The notes under the pieces were generated by a model. It ran no database searches, was not told the DNA's origin, and was given only the letters and a program-made list of their open reading frames with translations. 64,000 nt of DNA, taken from assembly GCA_016946835.1 (NCBI GenBank), contig JACVTC010000267.1, positions 1 to 64,000 of the forward strand, given 5' to 3'. Source of the stretch: Neocallimastix lanati (nom. inval.). Its lineage: Eukaryota; Neocallimastigomycota; Neocallimastigomycetes; Neocallimastigales; Neocallimastigaceae. The translations under genes and the position numbers were made by a program. Below, in pieces: positions 34,601 through 52,216 of this stretch (its first letter is position 1; each line of letters starts with the position of its first letter).

Positions 34601-37385
34601 TTCCTTTCAAATTCGACTGCAATTTATAAATATTTAAATAAATTATATTTTATCAGTTATAAAAATATAAACATTGAAGTAATATAATATAAAATATAAT
34701 AATTATTATTATTACTTTTATTGTCCAACTATTATCAGTATTATTAATAATAGGAATATTTTGAATAATTTCTTTTCTTGATGGTGCGCTGAATTCTAAC
34801 TTTGCTTTTTTTCCATCAGGAATAGATATACAATTTATTAAATATACTCTAATATCTTTTTTGTCATTTCTTTTCACAACAATATAACAAGAATATTTTC
34901 CTGAATACTATAAAAATCAACAATTAATTTTATTTATTTTATTTTAATATTACTTATTTTATTTTTTTTTATTCTGTTATAATATTTACCTCTGGTGTAA
35001 ATGTAATTGGTATATCAAATCCATTATTTTCAAAATTTTTAATTTCAGTTTCTGTATTAAAAGAAATTTCTTTAGGCCCAGAAAAGAACTCAGAAGAATA
35101 TTCAATCTACAATTAAATCAATTGAATATAAAATTTAAATATTAATAACTTTGCTTATTCTATTTCATTTACTAATTAGACATAAATTTAGTATAAATTT
35201 AATATTATTTATAAGGAAAAGTATATTCATATTACTTTATATATATATTTGTTTATTTTCTTATTGTTGTCATTTTCTTCAGAGTTAGAATTATTTAGAT
35301 TTTTTTCATTTTTTAAAAGTTTTAATACCTTTTTCTTATTTTTATTAATAAAAGGAATATTTATAGTTTTATAAAGAGTTTTTAATGTTCTACAAGACCA
35401 TTGATATATTTCAGTGGGTAATGGATATATTGTATTTCCTTCAATTTTATACATAAATTCCCCGATTTTTTCATTTATAAAATGTAATATACATTTATAA
35501 TTTTTGAGCTATACATTTTTATTCAATATAATTGAAAATTTATTAAATTAGTAATTATTTAAATACTATAAATATATTTTTATTAACATATTATTTACTT
35601 CAGTTGGTATAAATGATACAGTAAATGGTACTGCTTTATTTGGTAATAATTTAATTTCATTTTTAGATAATTTAAATGCTGTACATGTAGTATAAACGTT
35701 TTCATTCTATATAAATAATATAAATCATTTATATTAACAATAATAATTAAATATATTTATAACCTTAATAAATATTAATAAATATTACCTCTTCTTCATG
35801 AAGAATAATTTTAAATATTCCTTCAATTTCATATGGATTTTTAATATCAATATTAATAGAACATGGAGGAGTCTTAAATAATGGGCTCTCGATATTAATA
35901 ATTCCTTCTAATGTTGCTTTATTGATATTAGATACTAATTTATAATTAATAATTGACACATTATTAAAGCTTAATGATTTTGGAATAAATCTTAAATATG
36001 AAGAAACATGCTTTGAAAATTTCCCAACAAAATTAATATCAATGCTTTTAGAAGACTATTAATATTTTAAAAATTTGTAATCAATAAAAAAAAGTCAGTA
36101 ATATGTAAATTTTAATATTTCATATATATATATAAATAAGTATTTATACTAATTTTAACCTTTTCTTTAAGATTTAAAATATTATTTTCTTCTTCTGGCA
36201 AATTTAATTTAAAATCTAATGAACCATCTTGAATAATTGCATAGCTCAATGATTGATAACTATTATTTATTATTTCAATTGTTTTTGTTATTGGTTCTCT
36301 TAATTTTCCTGAAAATTCGATAGTTTGTACCTTTGATATATTTGGAAGTAACTGATATAAGAATGCCAATAGAAGTAATATTTCTTAAAATTTTTAATAA
36401 TATTTTACTTTAGTATTATTATCTTAAATTAATAAAAAATTTATTTTAATTTACCATATATGTTGCCAAGTATTACTTTTCCTGGTGACATTTTTGGATA
36501 ATTTGTACACAAAAGTTCATCCATTACTCGCATAAAAATCTTAGAATTTCTTTCACAATTTGCTTGTGATTGGCTTTTTCTATTTATTTCATTAAAGCGA
36601 GTCCTCAATGATGGAATATATGCACATACTAAATCGGATAATATAGTAAAATCTTGCAAATTTTTATTTATTAAGTATGTATATGAATAATCATTCTTTT
36701 CATTTTCAATATCCTTATTTTTAAAATTTATTATGCAATAAAAATTAATATTGATTATAAATCATATTATAATACATGTAATTGTAAATGCATATATATA
36801 CCTTATCAAGAACATTTTTAATCCATTTATATAATATTTGTTCCGATGTGGAATTAATATTTTTATAATTTTGCAATTCATCAATTAATTCGGATTTTTT
36901 CCTATTCAAATTATTACTGAAGTTCATATATTGCTTTATAGTTATATTTTTAAAAATAAAAGCATTAATAATTTGGAACAATATAGTAACCCATACTTCT
37001 TTTGACATGATATTATAATAATCTCTGCATTTGGTATAATAAATTCTTAATTCATTATTCAAAGCCGATATTGGTTTACCATACTATAGTATATTTTTAA
37101 TAAATATTACTAAACTAATTAAGTAAAAATTATTAATCATATATATATAAATACCTTTTCTTTAATTAATTCATCTTGTAATATGATAAAGCTATCCTTT
37201 GACAAAAGGTATAACGGATTAATATTACTAACCAGACCTCCATTCATTTTTAAATAATTAATTATCTCTATATATTGTTTATAATATAATATAACTTTTT
37301 CCTTTATTTCTGATATTATAATAAAAATAATTATTATAATATATATATATATATATATTTAACAAATACCAATAATAAATTATCA

Positions 37386-37439
<54 letters not shown>

Positions 37440-40400
37440 ATTATTATTATTATTATTATTTACTAATATTTTTGTTGTAAATTGCTCGTTTTAGTTTATT
37501 TTCTTTGTTTTCACTTAAATTATTTATAATTTCAATTATTGGATCACCATGATTATCAACAAAACATTTTGGGAATGGCTCTTCAGTTATATTCTAATTT
37601 ATAATAAAACATAATAAAACATTTAATAAATAATATATTTTGCATTACATTTAAAATATTAAATTAAAATAATATTACGTAATTTGTACTATTAGATAAC
37701 CATCTTGTTGCAACATCAGCTAAATCATCTAAATGATTATTATATTCTTCATAATTATTTTCGTTCAATTTAATTCCATTCGGAGTATAAAATTGTTCAG
37801 AGAAAGATATTGATCGTAATTTATTTTTATTTTCTTTTATTATTTCTAAAGGAGATAATTTAATTCCATCCTTTTTTTCAATTTCTAAAGTTTTTTTATT
37901 TGATTCATCTTGACTTCTTATAAATTCAAGATTCCATAAATATGAATATAATGTAAAACATGAATTACTACTTGCTCCATAAATTGGTAAATAATAAATA
38001 GTAGAATTTGGATAGTCTTCTGAAAATGAAATAGTAGTTGAAAATGAAACAGGGTTGGCTTTTCTATTAGTTGATACAAATTGTAAAATTACATTTAGTT
38101 TTTCTCCTGATGATTTTAATAATCTTCCTTCAGGAAAAAATATATCAAAATAACCTATTTGTTCCAAAACACTATTTTGAATTTTACTTTTAAGTTCATT
38201 ACGATTACATCCGTAATTTATTATTCCAAATGTTAAAACTGAAACTTCATTATATGGAACTATTGGAAAATATAATTCAGGTGGGTCGAATAGTATATAT
38301 GGTTTAACACTATTTCCATTTAAGGTTATACATATTACATTACTATAATCATCATTTCCAAAGTATATATTTATATTTTCACTAAAAGAACTAATAGTTT
38401 TCGGTTTAAAGCTTATAGAAAGATTAATGCTTTTATAAACATCAATTGTACCTGAAATTTCTGAAAATATAAAAATGTCCTTGTTTTTACCTCCATTTGA
38501 ATACTCTAATTTCCATTTAATAGTACTATCACTTTGATTTGTCATTTCAATTTCTTCAATATTCTCTGGTATATATAATTCATCATATAATTCTCTAATT
38601 ATTGTATTTTTAAAATATACTTGTAATTTTGAAAGAGCTAATGGTGATACAGTAGAAACTGCAAAAAACGGAATATTTAAATTATCATTATTATCTAAAC
38701 ATTGGATTGGAATATTAAATTTATATGTACCGACTTTTTCAGGTTTATAAATAATTTGAAAATCAATAATTTCATTTGGAGGTATATCAATTAAATATAT
38801 ATTTGATTTTTCTGAAACATCATAAGTGAAGTTTTCAATACTTTCAAAATAATTTACAAGATCTGATGTTTGTGGTAATTCTCTGATTCCTAGATACTTA
38901 ATATTATTCTCATTAATACCATTAGATATAGTTTTACTCAATATTTCTGTAGGTGATATAAACTTCATTGTTTTTGAATACTTAATTTCAAATTCGGGAT
39001 ATTTTCTTAAATCCAATAGTAAGGTTGCTGTAGCACGGGATGAATTAATTAATTTAACATTACCACTGAAAGAATTTCCTATTATGGTCTTTAATTTAAA
39101 TTCACATTCGGATTTATATATACCGATTTTTTGAGCAACACATTCATATTTAATTGGAATTGTTATAGTCTTTCCTTCACCAAATATAATAACTTCAATA
39201 AAATCTTCTTTAAATCTAATTTTTGTTGGGTTTATCCAAACTTTTAATTCAAGTGTTGAATCCGCTTCAATTATACCATATGAATTTTCAATAAATATTT
39301 CTGAATTTGAATATGGTTTAATACAATAAAAACTTGAATTATTTCCTTTGTTTCTTATCCTTATAATTTTAAAATTTTGGTTTAAAAATAAATGTTGATG
39401 TTCACCATAATTAAAACTATCGAATGAAAATTCTTTCTTAGGATTTGACTTACAAAGAATTCCAAAATCAAATATACCTGATTTTGACGTTTGAATCAAA
39501 CTACATTTTGAACCTGAAATAAAAGCAGAACAATTAATATGTATTGAATTTATGATTTGATTATTATCATAATCAATTGTATTCAATATTAAGACATAAT
39601 CATTTTTGCTTTTTATACATGGATAATATCTAATGTTAATAGATTTAGTACTATTTTTTTCTATAACACCTTCCCTTTGTTCAACATAAAATATTCCACT
39701 ACAGTTTAAAAGAGTTGATATATTTGGAACTTCAGTACATAATAAAGAATTATTATTTTCGGATTGTAGTAAACTCCAAGAATATTTTACATTATAATTT
39801 CCAGGATTTTTTAATTTTAATACTTTTTCTTCATATGGTAAATCAATATAGTTATTTATAAATTCTTTATCACTTTGTGAAGTTGATAATTCATCTCTAT
39901 TATATTCATTACTATTTTCTACTTCTTCACGATTTAATTCGTTGAAATTTATATTAAAGTCTAAAACATTTGTATCGACTTCTATTTTTGCAGGAACAAC
40001 AACTGCTCTAATTGGAATTTTATATAAATATCTATTACATATACTATATTCTAAATTAATTGTATAAGTTCCAGGTTCATTTGATTTAAAAATAACATCA
40101 AAACCACCAATATCCATTGGTGAAATTGAACGTTGATTAGGTGATATTTCAATATTATTATTGATTAAATCATTATTTTCAAATTTTATATGTATTGGTA
40201 TTTTATTCATTGTACAATTTAAAATATTTAGTGGAAAGTGATTTACTGAATGACAGGATATTTTTCCAAAATCAATTGTTTTTGTTGAAGAAAATATCAT
40301 AATTAAGTCATATGTTGTCAATTCAACATTATTTATTTGATCAACAGATAAACTACAAGGAAATGTTGATTTAATTACAGTAGGTTCGCTCAATTTTTTA

Positions 40401-42895
40401 AATAGGTCTGTATATATATGAAAATTATTATAGAAAAGAAGTTCGAATTCCGAAGAACCCTTTATCATTGGATTTTTCATTTTTTTTTCAACTTTTGATT
40501 TATCTTCTAAAAGATATTTCTGTCCGTTTTTATCAATATTTAATATTGGTTCAGGAGATGTTAATCCATTTATTGCATCAATTTTTGAATAATCTTCATG
40601 AATTCCATAGTATTTAATTGTATCATAAAAATCATTAGTATTAGGCATTTTTAATATTTTTTTTATATTACGATTATTATAGCATGATCTTATATACATA
40701 TCGTAAAGTTTTCTGTGTTGCATATGTGCTGTTCTCTCCGGATTCTCTATTTTTCTTGGTCCAGATAATCTTAATTCTTCATAAATATAAGTTTTATTAA
40801 TTTCATTTATATGCTTATCGTGATACATATCCTGATGAAATCTACAATTTTCATTATCAATAGATTCACTTGCTCCATGCACTTTAATATTAACAATTTC
40901 AAGAATATCATTATTATTAAGATTTTGTTCTATCTTTTTATTAAAAAAAACTATTTCAATTTTTTTCCTAAAAACACCAAATTGATTGGGTTTAAATATT
41001 ACATCGAATTCTCCAATTTCTTCTGGTTGTAATATACCTTGACTTGGATTAATTCTAAAATGTGCAATTTGCTTAATAGAATAAGAAAGAGGTAATACTT
41101 TTGATCTATTAGTAATTTTTAATTTTTTAACAGATTCAAAGTGAAGAGGTGTTGATGTAAAATTAAATGAATTATTTGAAACAAAAATGGATAATGGATG
41201 TGCTAATAAATTATATGTAAAGTCATTAATTATGAATATAATTAATATTTAATTAATTTAAAAAATTTTTAACAATAACTTTATTATATATTAATAAATA
41301 CCTTCACCATTCAAATGAAAATTTACTGGACAATATTCCGGTTTTGAATTGTCTTGATTTTCAATTTTTAATGTTAAATCTGTTACATATTTTTTTGATG
41401 GATATACAGGTTTGATAGATTTAAATCCTTTAATAATAGAAGGCAATGTTGGTGAAAAATAAAATTTTATTGGAAAAAGTTGATTTGGCTTAATAACACC
41501 TTCATATGGCATCACTCTTATACATGTTTTTTGTTCTTGTTCATTAAATATTTCATTTTGAATATCAAGTATTTTCTTAGGTGGAAGTAAAGGTAATAAT
41601 ACATCTGAATTTATAATTGAATATTTTATTTCTTTTTTATCGTTATTAAATATGTACCCTTTAATTTCCTGTTTTTGGGAATAATATACTGATTTAAATG
41701 TTATATTTTGAACATCTAATTCTTCTTTATTATGATCTAAAAACGAAAGGGAGTGTTTTAAAACATCTGCATGGATGGTTATTGTTTTAACTTTATTATT
41801 TTTGGAATTATAATTTATATTAAAATTTGTGCTTAAAACTTTAACATCTTCCTCTATACATATATATAAATTTTCATCAAATAAACCTATATTACATGGT
41901 AAATATCTAACAGTAATCTCAATTGAATTTTCATTTTTTACTGAAGGGATAATATAAAATGATTTTTCATTTTCTTCAACTGGATCTAATACTCCAGAAG
42001 TTGGGAAAACATTTAATGGAGAATTTTCATTATATGAAATAGTAAATCTGGTTTTTAGTTTTCCTATATTTTTTATTGTAAACTTTTTTTCAATTGCCCA
42101 TTTCCAATCTTCTTCAGAAAATTTCATTGGTTTTAGTTGTAATGAATTCGATTTATTGCTGATATGAGAATCAATATTTACTTTTGATTCTTCATCTGAT
42201 AATATATTTGTTCTTAATTCTTTATTACTATAATTAATCCTTGGTGAATCTTTATTTGATAATAAAATATCTTTTTTAATATTTTCAAAATCATTTGAAG
42301 AATATGACAATTCCTTTTCAATTTTCCCATTAATTGGAACATACATTTGTTTTCCAAAATCAATATACTCTGTAAACAATAATTGAAGTTCCGGAGGAAA
42401 TGCTCTAATTGGTACATGAACTGGATAATGATAATCTATTATAATTAAAAATTCCTCTTGAAATAATTGAGCATCATTATTTTTTGTTTGTTCATTAAAA
42501 TTATTAGAGCAAGAAACTGAGGAATTCGAAAGTATAGGAATAAATAAATCGAATTTTATATCAATAGATAATCCGGGTGCTAATTCAAACTCTTGGAAAT
42601 ACTTCCTACAATTTTTATGAAACGAAAAATATGGGTTTTTTGGTGGTTTAACCAATAATTTTTGCATTTCTTTCGCCGAATTAGATATCTTAATTGAAAA
42701 TGAGTAATGTGTTTCTACCTCGAAGTCATATATATTGACTTCTTTAGGTTCTATTCGTAAATTCGATTCATAATTTTTATTTTTATTCTTTAAATTTACA
42801 ATATGAAAATCACTTTTTGTCAAAAAATTATTTTGCAATTTTGAATATTTATCATCATTATCATATGAAATATTTGAAACCAAATCTTGTAACAT
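31624..42895 (-). CDS. CFAP47: Cilia- and flagella-associated protein 47 (22 exons)
   Basis: Large axonemal protein expected in the zoospore flagellum; in animals CFAP47 is needed for sperm motility. Exons (minus): 42895-41302, 41202-37679, 37593-37464, 37309-37155, 37083-36802, 36713-36455, 36383-36160, 36055-35789, 35706-35599, 35508-35236, 35106-34990, 34907-34716, 34616-34386, 34272-34051, 33974-33767, 33670-33531, 33438-33175, 33086-32937, 32855-32709, 32620-32366, 32285-31917, 31800-31624. All introns are GT-AG, 72 to about 155 nt, and every phase closes: 9288 nt, 3095 residues, close to human CFAP47. Repeated Ig/ASH-like beta domains cover most of it (e.g. GDFWYILNFEAK near 33610; the C-terminal DNTSGGRWKYNLHL). 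A calponin-homology domain lies near residues 1805-2000 (SKEVWVTILFQIINAF). That central CH domain separates CFAP47 from HYDIN. Start: the only upstream ATG in frame after a stop-rich leader. Confidence 0.9.
37377..37460. repeat. (ATT)n microsatellite in CFAP47 intron 3
   Basis: Almost pure ATT units between exons 3 and 4; the intron is therefore longer than its neighbours. Confidence 0.9.
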
Positions 42896-44273
42896 ATTAT
42901 ATAAATTTTATTGAATCATTAATAAAAATATATATTTAATTTTAAATTTATATTTCAAATTCAATATTAATTATATATTAAATATTTCTTCTTTTAAAAA
43001 ATTCTTTTATGAAATAACTTTTTTATTCTTAAAGATTTATATTAATATTAATATAATTTTAATATATTTCCTTTAAAATTTAATTATTTATTAAATAAAA
43101 AAAATATTTCCTTTAAAAATTTAATTCTTTAATAAAAAAAAAAATATACATTATATATTTCCTTTAAGATTTTAATCATTTATTAAAAATATATATATAT
43201 ATAAAATAATATTTCCTTAAAAAATTCAATTATTTATTAAAAATATATATTTTGTATAATAATATTTCCTTTAAAAAATTTAACTATAAAATAATATGGA
43301 ATAAAGTTAAAAAAAAAAAAAAGAAAAAGAAAATCATTAATTATTTGAAGTACATTTTTTTATAAAATTAAAAAAAAATTTATACATTATATTATTGAAA
43401 TGTACAAACATAAAGTTTTTAAAATTTTAAATTTATAGTTTTTGAAAAATAATGTTAAAAACATTAATACTAAATTTATCATCTTTTTTTTTTATCCTTT
43501 ATAGTATAAAATTTCTTAAAACTATTTATTTTTATGAGTTAGTCCTTAAATCTACTTTGTAATGAACAAAAATATGGCTTTCATTTTTAATACGTTATTT
43601 TTATTATTATGAAAAATTGATGAATATTAACTATAATGATATTCCATTAAATTTAGAATTTCATTATGATATTTATTTTACTGTAAATATATATCTATTA
43701 AAATAAATATATAATTAAATATATATAACCATTATAATATAAATATCAAAAATATTAAATTGAAATTGAACTGACGAATTTTATTAATTTTTGTTAGATA
43801 AAAAGAGAAATTATAAAATTTAGTGTTGAATTTTGTATCATATTTTATATTAATAAATATTTTAATATGAAAATAACAATTTTATTTTAATTACAATCAA
43901 TTTTTTTTTAATATATGAAAATGATACTCCACGTAATAATGTTTCTTTTTGGGCATTTGAAATTTTTTATTTAAAAAAAAAATAAATTTTTATTTAAAAT
44001 TCTTTGAAGGTTTATTTTTATTTTATTATTATTATTATTATTTTAGTATAATTATAACAATACTTTAATTTTCTCAATAAATTATTTTCTTTTTTATTAA
44101 TGAAAAATAGCAATTTAAATAGTTGATACAATATTACATATGTAGAATTTATTTCATAATAATAAATTTTGAAATTTTTTTTTTACTTATGTGTTTTAAA
44201 ATATTGATTAATGAATATGTATCTTTCCAATTGATAATTAACATAAAGTATAAATTTTTTTATTTATGTTTTA

Positions 44274-44307
<34 letters not shown>

Positions 44308-44666
44308 AAATACTTTTAAAATAATGATCATAAATATATATATATAATAATAATAAAATAATAATATAAAATAATAATATATAAATCAAATTAAATTAAT
44401 ATTAATAATAATTATTTTGTAGTTATCAAAATTTAATACATACAAGAAATAAATTTTTTAAAAATTACAATTAATAATATATAAATATTAAAGTTATTAT
44501 TAAAAAAAATAATAATAATACTTCGTGATTTATGAATAAGATATAAAATTTTTTTTTTATAAATACTAGTGTTAATGTTGCTTAATATTTTAATAAAAAA
44601 TAATTTTATATTCAGTAAATTTAATTTCTTATTAAATTAATTATTTAAAATTTAAAAAAAATACCA
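42896..44666. promoter_or_regulatory. Divergent intergenic region CFAP47/SNAPC3
   Basis: Both genes start outward from this 1.77-kb stretch, so it should hold both promoters. It is almost wholly A/T with a T26 run (about 44277-44306) and TATATA blocks; no specific motif can be singled out. Four rough copies of a TTTCCTTTAAAA-TTAATTATTTATTAAA unit lie at 43066-43280. Confidence 0.5.
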
Positions 44667-46751
44667 ATGGAAAATATAGAAGATATAACATTATTAAATT
44701 CTTCAATAAAAAATAAAAAGAAATATAAAAGAACTCAATCTTTCTATTTTAATTCAGATCCACCTGTCGAATCGAAATTAATAAATTTAAATTTCTTTAA
44801 AAATATATATTATAATCAATTAAAAAAAGATAATTACATATTTAGCAGTCAAAATAATACTCAACAACAAAATGATAATAATAAATGTTTAGAATCTTTT
44901 GTAAAGGAAAATAAAATATCGGAAAACATTAAACAAGAAATAAAGAGTTATTGTTGGTAAAAAATAATCCCATAACGATATTTTAATTTTTTTTTTTTTT
45001 TTTCTTATTAATAAAATGAGAGAAAATAATTCTAATTTTAGTATAATTTTTATTTTATAAGCGATTTTTTTGATACATTAAAAATAAAAAATTTTATAGA
45101 ACAGCCAAAATTATTTAATGAAACATGTAGAATTATTGAAAAAAATAAAAACAAACAGTCTATTAATAATAATGAAAATGAAAATACTAAAGAATACCAA
45201 AATAATAATAGAATTCAAATTAATAATGAAACTTCAGAGGATTCTTCAAAATCAGAATTAAAGGGACCTATTGAAGAAATGTTAAAAGAAATTGAAAAAA
45301 GTAAATTAAATTCTTTATAGTATGTTTTAATTAATGAAGTGTTTATTTTTTATTTTATTTATGTTGAATTCTTTATTTATTCATTTATATGAAAAATATT
45401 AAATTAATAAAAATAAATAAAAATATACAATAGTAATTAATGAAATTTATAGATTTCAAATCATAATTCTAAAAATATAATTCATTATTATTAAACATTT
45501 TTTCATTATAAAATATAATGTACATTGGTTAAATGAAATAAACATATAGTGAGGATAACCATTTAATCGTACCTTTAAAAAAAAGAAGAACTTTGAATTT
45601 TCTTGAAAAAATTGAGGTAATTTAAATATAACTTATTTATTAGATTTAAAATAAGATTTCATATTTTTTTTTTTTTATATACTTATTAGAATTACAAAAA
45701 TAGTGATAGTATGTATAAAAATATGGATTTACATATAACAGAAGAAAATATAATAAGCAATAATGATATAATATTAAATATTGAGTTTTATTGTCAAGAT
45801 GATCCATCAAGAGTAATTGATGAATTTGAAGTATACGGCGACCAAAAATTAAGTGAACTTCGAGATGCATTTATATGCCCCACTGAACCAGTAGATTTAT
45901 TTTCAAATAAAGCTGTTGAAAGGGATTTTAATAAAATACCTTCATCCTTTTTTATTGAAAACGTATTTTATAATAATTTTTCTGATAATATAAAAGACCA
46001 TTACAGCAGGTATGTGTAAATATTAATAAATATAAGTATTCAATATATTTAAAATTCAAAATATTTACTTATTTATTATTTAAAAAATATTTTTATAACA
46101 GCAATATAATAAATTGGGTATACAAAAAAAGAAGATTTTTACAGCCAGGGTTAGGTAGATTTATTTCAAAAAAAATGGATGATATTTCATTTAAGGATTT
46201 ATCAATAAGAATGAATTATCCTTATCTTTATATTCATCATAATAATTGTAAACATATAATGATATTTACAAATGTGAGGTAATATAATATAAAAATTTTC
46301 AATAAAACACTAATGATTAATATTAAAATATATTTTATTTATGTATTATCATTTTCATATTGATAGATTAGTTCATAAAAATGACGATCGAAATATAAAA
46401 AATTATCCAAAATTAATTTATAAAGGATGGATAAAAAATAATAAATGCAAATTATGTGCGAACAAATTAGCAAAGTAAAGAATATGATTTATTTATATAT
46501 TCAAATATAAAATATAAAATATAAAATATAAAAGAAAAAGATGAAACGAAAATTTATTAACCTTGTAAGATTTTTTCATAAATTTTTAATTTTATAAAAG
46601 ATGGATAACCTATGATGATATGTATGCCTCTGATAATCCTTGTATTTGGTGCCAAGATTGCTTTGATAATTTTCATAAAGATAAAGATGGAAATTTATTG
46701 TATGATAACTTCAAAATATTACCATTATTCATCTACCCTAGTTATTCGTAA
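44667..46751 (+). CDS. SNAPC3: snRNA-activating protein complex subunit 3 (7 exons)
   Basis: SNAPC3 (SNAP50) binds the proximal sequence element of snRNA promoters and directs RNA polymerase II and III transcription of spliceosomal and other small RNAs in the nucleus. Exons: 44667-44956, 45062-45319, 45550-45616, 45690-46009, 46102-46278, 46367-46474, 46601-46751; all joins are GT-AG and in phase, 1371 nt, 456 residues. The C-terminal half carries the family signature: LSELRDAFICPTE, SSFFIENVFYNNF, YLYIHHNNCKHIMIFTNVRL, then a Cys/His zinc region (CKLC in exon 6; CIWCQDCFDNFH in exon 7). The N-terminal 180 residues are Asn/Lys-rich and unlike the family. It starts head-to-head with CFAP47. 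Confidence 0.9.
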
Positions 46752-47144
46752 TAAACTTTCTCAATATTAAATATTGTAGTTTTTATTTTAATTTTTGAAT
46801 ATATTTATATTTTTATGTTATTTTAATATACATATATTAATTAAAAACATTTTTTTGAAAATTATTCAAAAATTGTTGTTATAACTATTATATATAATTT
46901 ATTTGATAATATTTATTTAATTAAAGTATTAATATAAAATTTAGTTTTATTAATATTAGAATTAGATAATAAAATAAATACAAAGACAAAACAAAATAAA
47001 CAAAATAATAATAATAGAACTTCAAACATAAAAAGAAAAGAAAAAGTAAGAAAATTGTCTAAGAATTAATTAAAATTCTCTAAAATTTGTTTCTTTATAT
47101 ATATAAAGAAATTTTACATCATTTAATTATTTAAAATATAGTTG

Positions 47145-47185
<41 letters not shown>

Positions 47186-47367
47186 ATTAATATATATATA
47201 AATATTATGTAGTTTATATTATTTTATATTATATTATAATCTAATTTATGTTTATTAGTAATATTAATAATAGCAATAATTATTTTATTTTTTATATAAA
47301 ATAATGTATTATTGTTACTTTTTTTTTTTTTTTTTTTTTTAAATGAATATTGATTAATTGCTTATTA

Positions 47368-47403
<36 letters not shown>

Positions 47404-47722
47404 AATATTATTGTTCTAAAAATTTTTGAATTGCTAATATAAATACATATATTAAAATTATATGTATATAATTATTTGATATATTATTTTTCATTAAATA
47501 ATGAAAAATAATAAAGATAGTTGAAATTAAAATAATCAAGAATCTTTATTTATTCTTTTTTAGTTAAACTTTTAAATTTTTATAATATGCTAACGATGTT
47601 CGTATTGGTTGAATTACGCTATCATCCTTTTTATTATATATATATATATAAATAAATATATATATAAAATAATTAATAATATTTTAAACTATTAAATTAT
47701 ATTTTTTATCATTAAATATTTA
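46752..47722. other. Convergent intergenic region
   Basis: The SNAPC3 and PDE genes end toward each other here. It contains T/A homopolymers (47149-47186, 47321-47340) and TA repeats; no gene is seen. Confidence 0.6.
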
Positions 47723-50372
<2,650 letters not shown>

Positions 50373-50380
50373 TTTTGGTT

Positions 50381-50421
<41 letters not shown>

Positions 50422-51827
50422 TAGTTTATTTTATTTTTTTTTTTAAAGTGTCGTTATTAGATATATATAATATTTCTTCGCTCTAACTAATCTTTTTTCT
50501 TTTTTTCTAACTTTTTCATTAATTCTTTTTTTTTTTTTTTTACCAATTTTTTCACAATACTTTTAGTAAGTAAAAAAATTTCGTTAAATAAATAATACTT
50601 CTTGTAAATTTTGTCTCTAATAATTTAATTATTATTTTATAAATCTTTTAATTGAATTATTAATAGTATTATTATAATGAAATTATATATTTATTATTAT
50701 TTTTTATTTTGGTTTTCTATTAATTAGATTTCTAATTAAAAGATATAAAATAAAAAAGATATTCTCCCTATTATTAAATATTAAAAGGAAAAATTAAAAA
50801 GATTTGATTAGAATAAATTTTGGTAGTATTTTTATTTCTTTTTTTTTTTTTTTTTTTTTTTTTTATTTTTTGATCATAATAATCCATAATAATAATATTT
50901 TATGTAAATAACATCATTCTTTTTTGTAACTTAATAATTGTTTTATTTCATCTTATTTATTACTATTTCTTCATATAAATGATTATTACTATTACAAAGA
51001 TTGCATCTTCTTTTATTTTTTAAGATATAAACTTTCTTACTAAATAAAAAAAAAAAAAAAAACTAAAACAAAATTATATGTTTAGAACGATATTTTTCCA
51101 TAATATAAATTACTATCAATAAAATATATATTAAAATTATGATTCCATATTAAATATCTTAATATTATATATATAAATATTATATAAACTGTAAAGTTAA
51201 ATATGATTATTACATGTAAAAACTAAAATATTTAAGTATTGAATTTAAATTATATATATAATTTAAATTATATAAAATTATTAATTTTATTATATAATGA
51301 ATTAAAAGAAGACATTTTCATTATTAAATAATTGATTATTTATTAATAAAATTAAAATATGTAAATAATGCTTTACATTATTATAATTTTTTATTTTTAT
51401 CTTTAGATTGAATAAAATTATTAGAATTAAAATTAAATATAATATAAAAATACTTAGAATAAAATAATTTAAATTATATATAAAATCCAATTATGTCAAA
51501 ATTAGGAACTTTTTTTATTGATTTATATTTTCTAAAACTTTAAACTTTTAGTTTTTAGCTTTCCTTTATAAATTTATGTTTTCTTTAACTTTTAGTTTTA
51601 TTTTCTATTTATGATATTCAAATTTCAATAAATGTTTATATATTTGCATTTATTTTTCACTATTTTATATTAAATATTGTATATTTTATTAACACTATCA
51701 TTAATTTTGATAATAAAAACCAATATATTTAATAAACATCAATATTATCATTAATACTCAGATATTATTACTAAAGCCAAATAAATATTATAATTATAAA
51801 TTTTGTAATAATTATGTATATGAATCC
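50373..51827. other. Upstream region of PDE gene, no gene seen
   Basis: Contains T-runs (50378-50420, 50839-50864) and AT-rich DNA. It would include the PDE promoter. No exon-like sequence was found. Confidence 0.55.
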
Positions 51828-52216
51828 AGTCTTTCCAGCTTTTATCATGGTGCTTAGTGCTGGTGACTGGCACACATAAAGCTTCTAAATCGATCCAGCG
51901 ACTACCTCCTGAATTTATATAAGGCGATTTTCATTCTCCAGAATATAAGTATTCCTGTTGCAAGGCTATATCATTGTTAATGCAGAGTATTCGTGATCTG
52001 TGAGAGAATTAGTGTAGTTGTTCCTCCTTAGATGATAATTCGAATGATTACTGAAAAGAATCCCGTCGTATAGGAAATAGCTTTCATATTAGCCTTATTT
52101 AGGGTCCGTGTTGACGCCGAAACGATATGGCAAAGAATCCAATGAGAATCTGATAAAACTTTAAGGGAGAAGCCGGACTGGAGGTCCTATTGTCCTCCCC
52201 TCTCGTTAATCCCAGT
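51828..52216. ncRNA. Candidate structured RNA or SINE body, unassigned
   Basis: About 390 bases of much higher G+C than the flanks, with sharp edges, no open frame and local pairing such as GGAGGTCC...GGAC and GGGAG...CTCCC near 52168-52204. This composition step is the same kind seen at the tRNA-headed element at 14006. I cannot match it to RNase P, MRP, SRP, U3 or telomerase RNA by eye. Near-repeats TATATGAATCCA (left, 51817) and TATATGATCCA (right, 52237) could be a decayed target duplication. Strand unknown. Confidence 0.45.

Noticed and set aside
51828-52216. Telomerase RNA, RNase P/MRP or SRP RNA
   Set aside because: I looked for template-like repeats (only a short ACCCTAAA on the minus strand) and for the conserved cores of P/MRP and SRP RNA on both strands and found none convincing.
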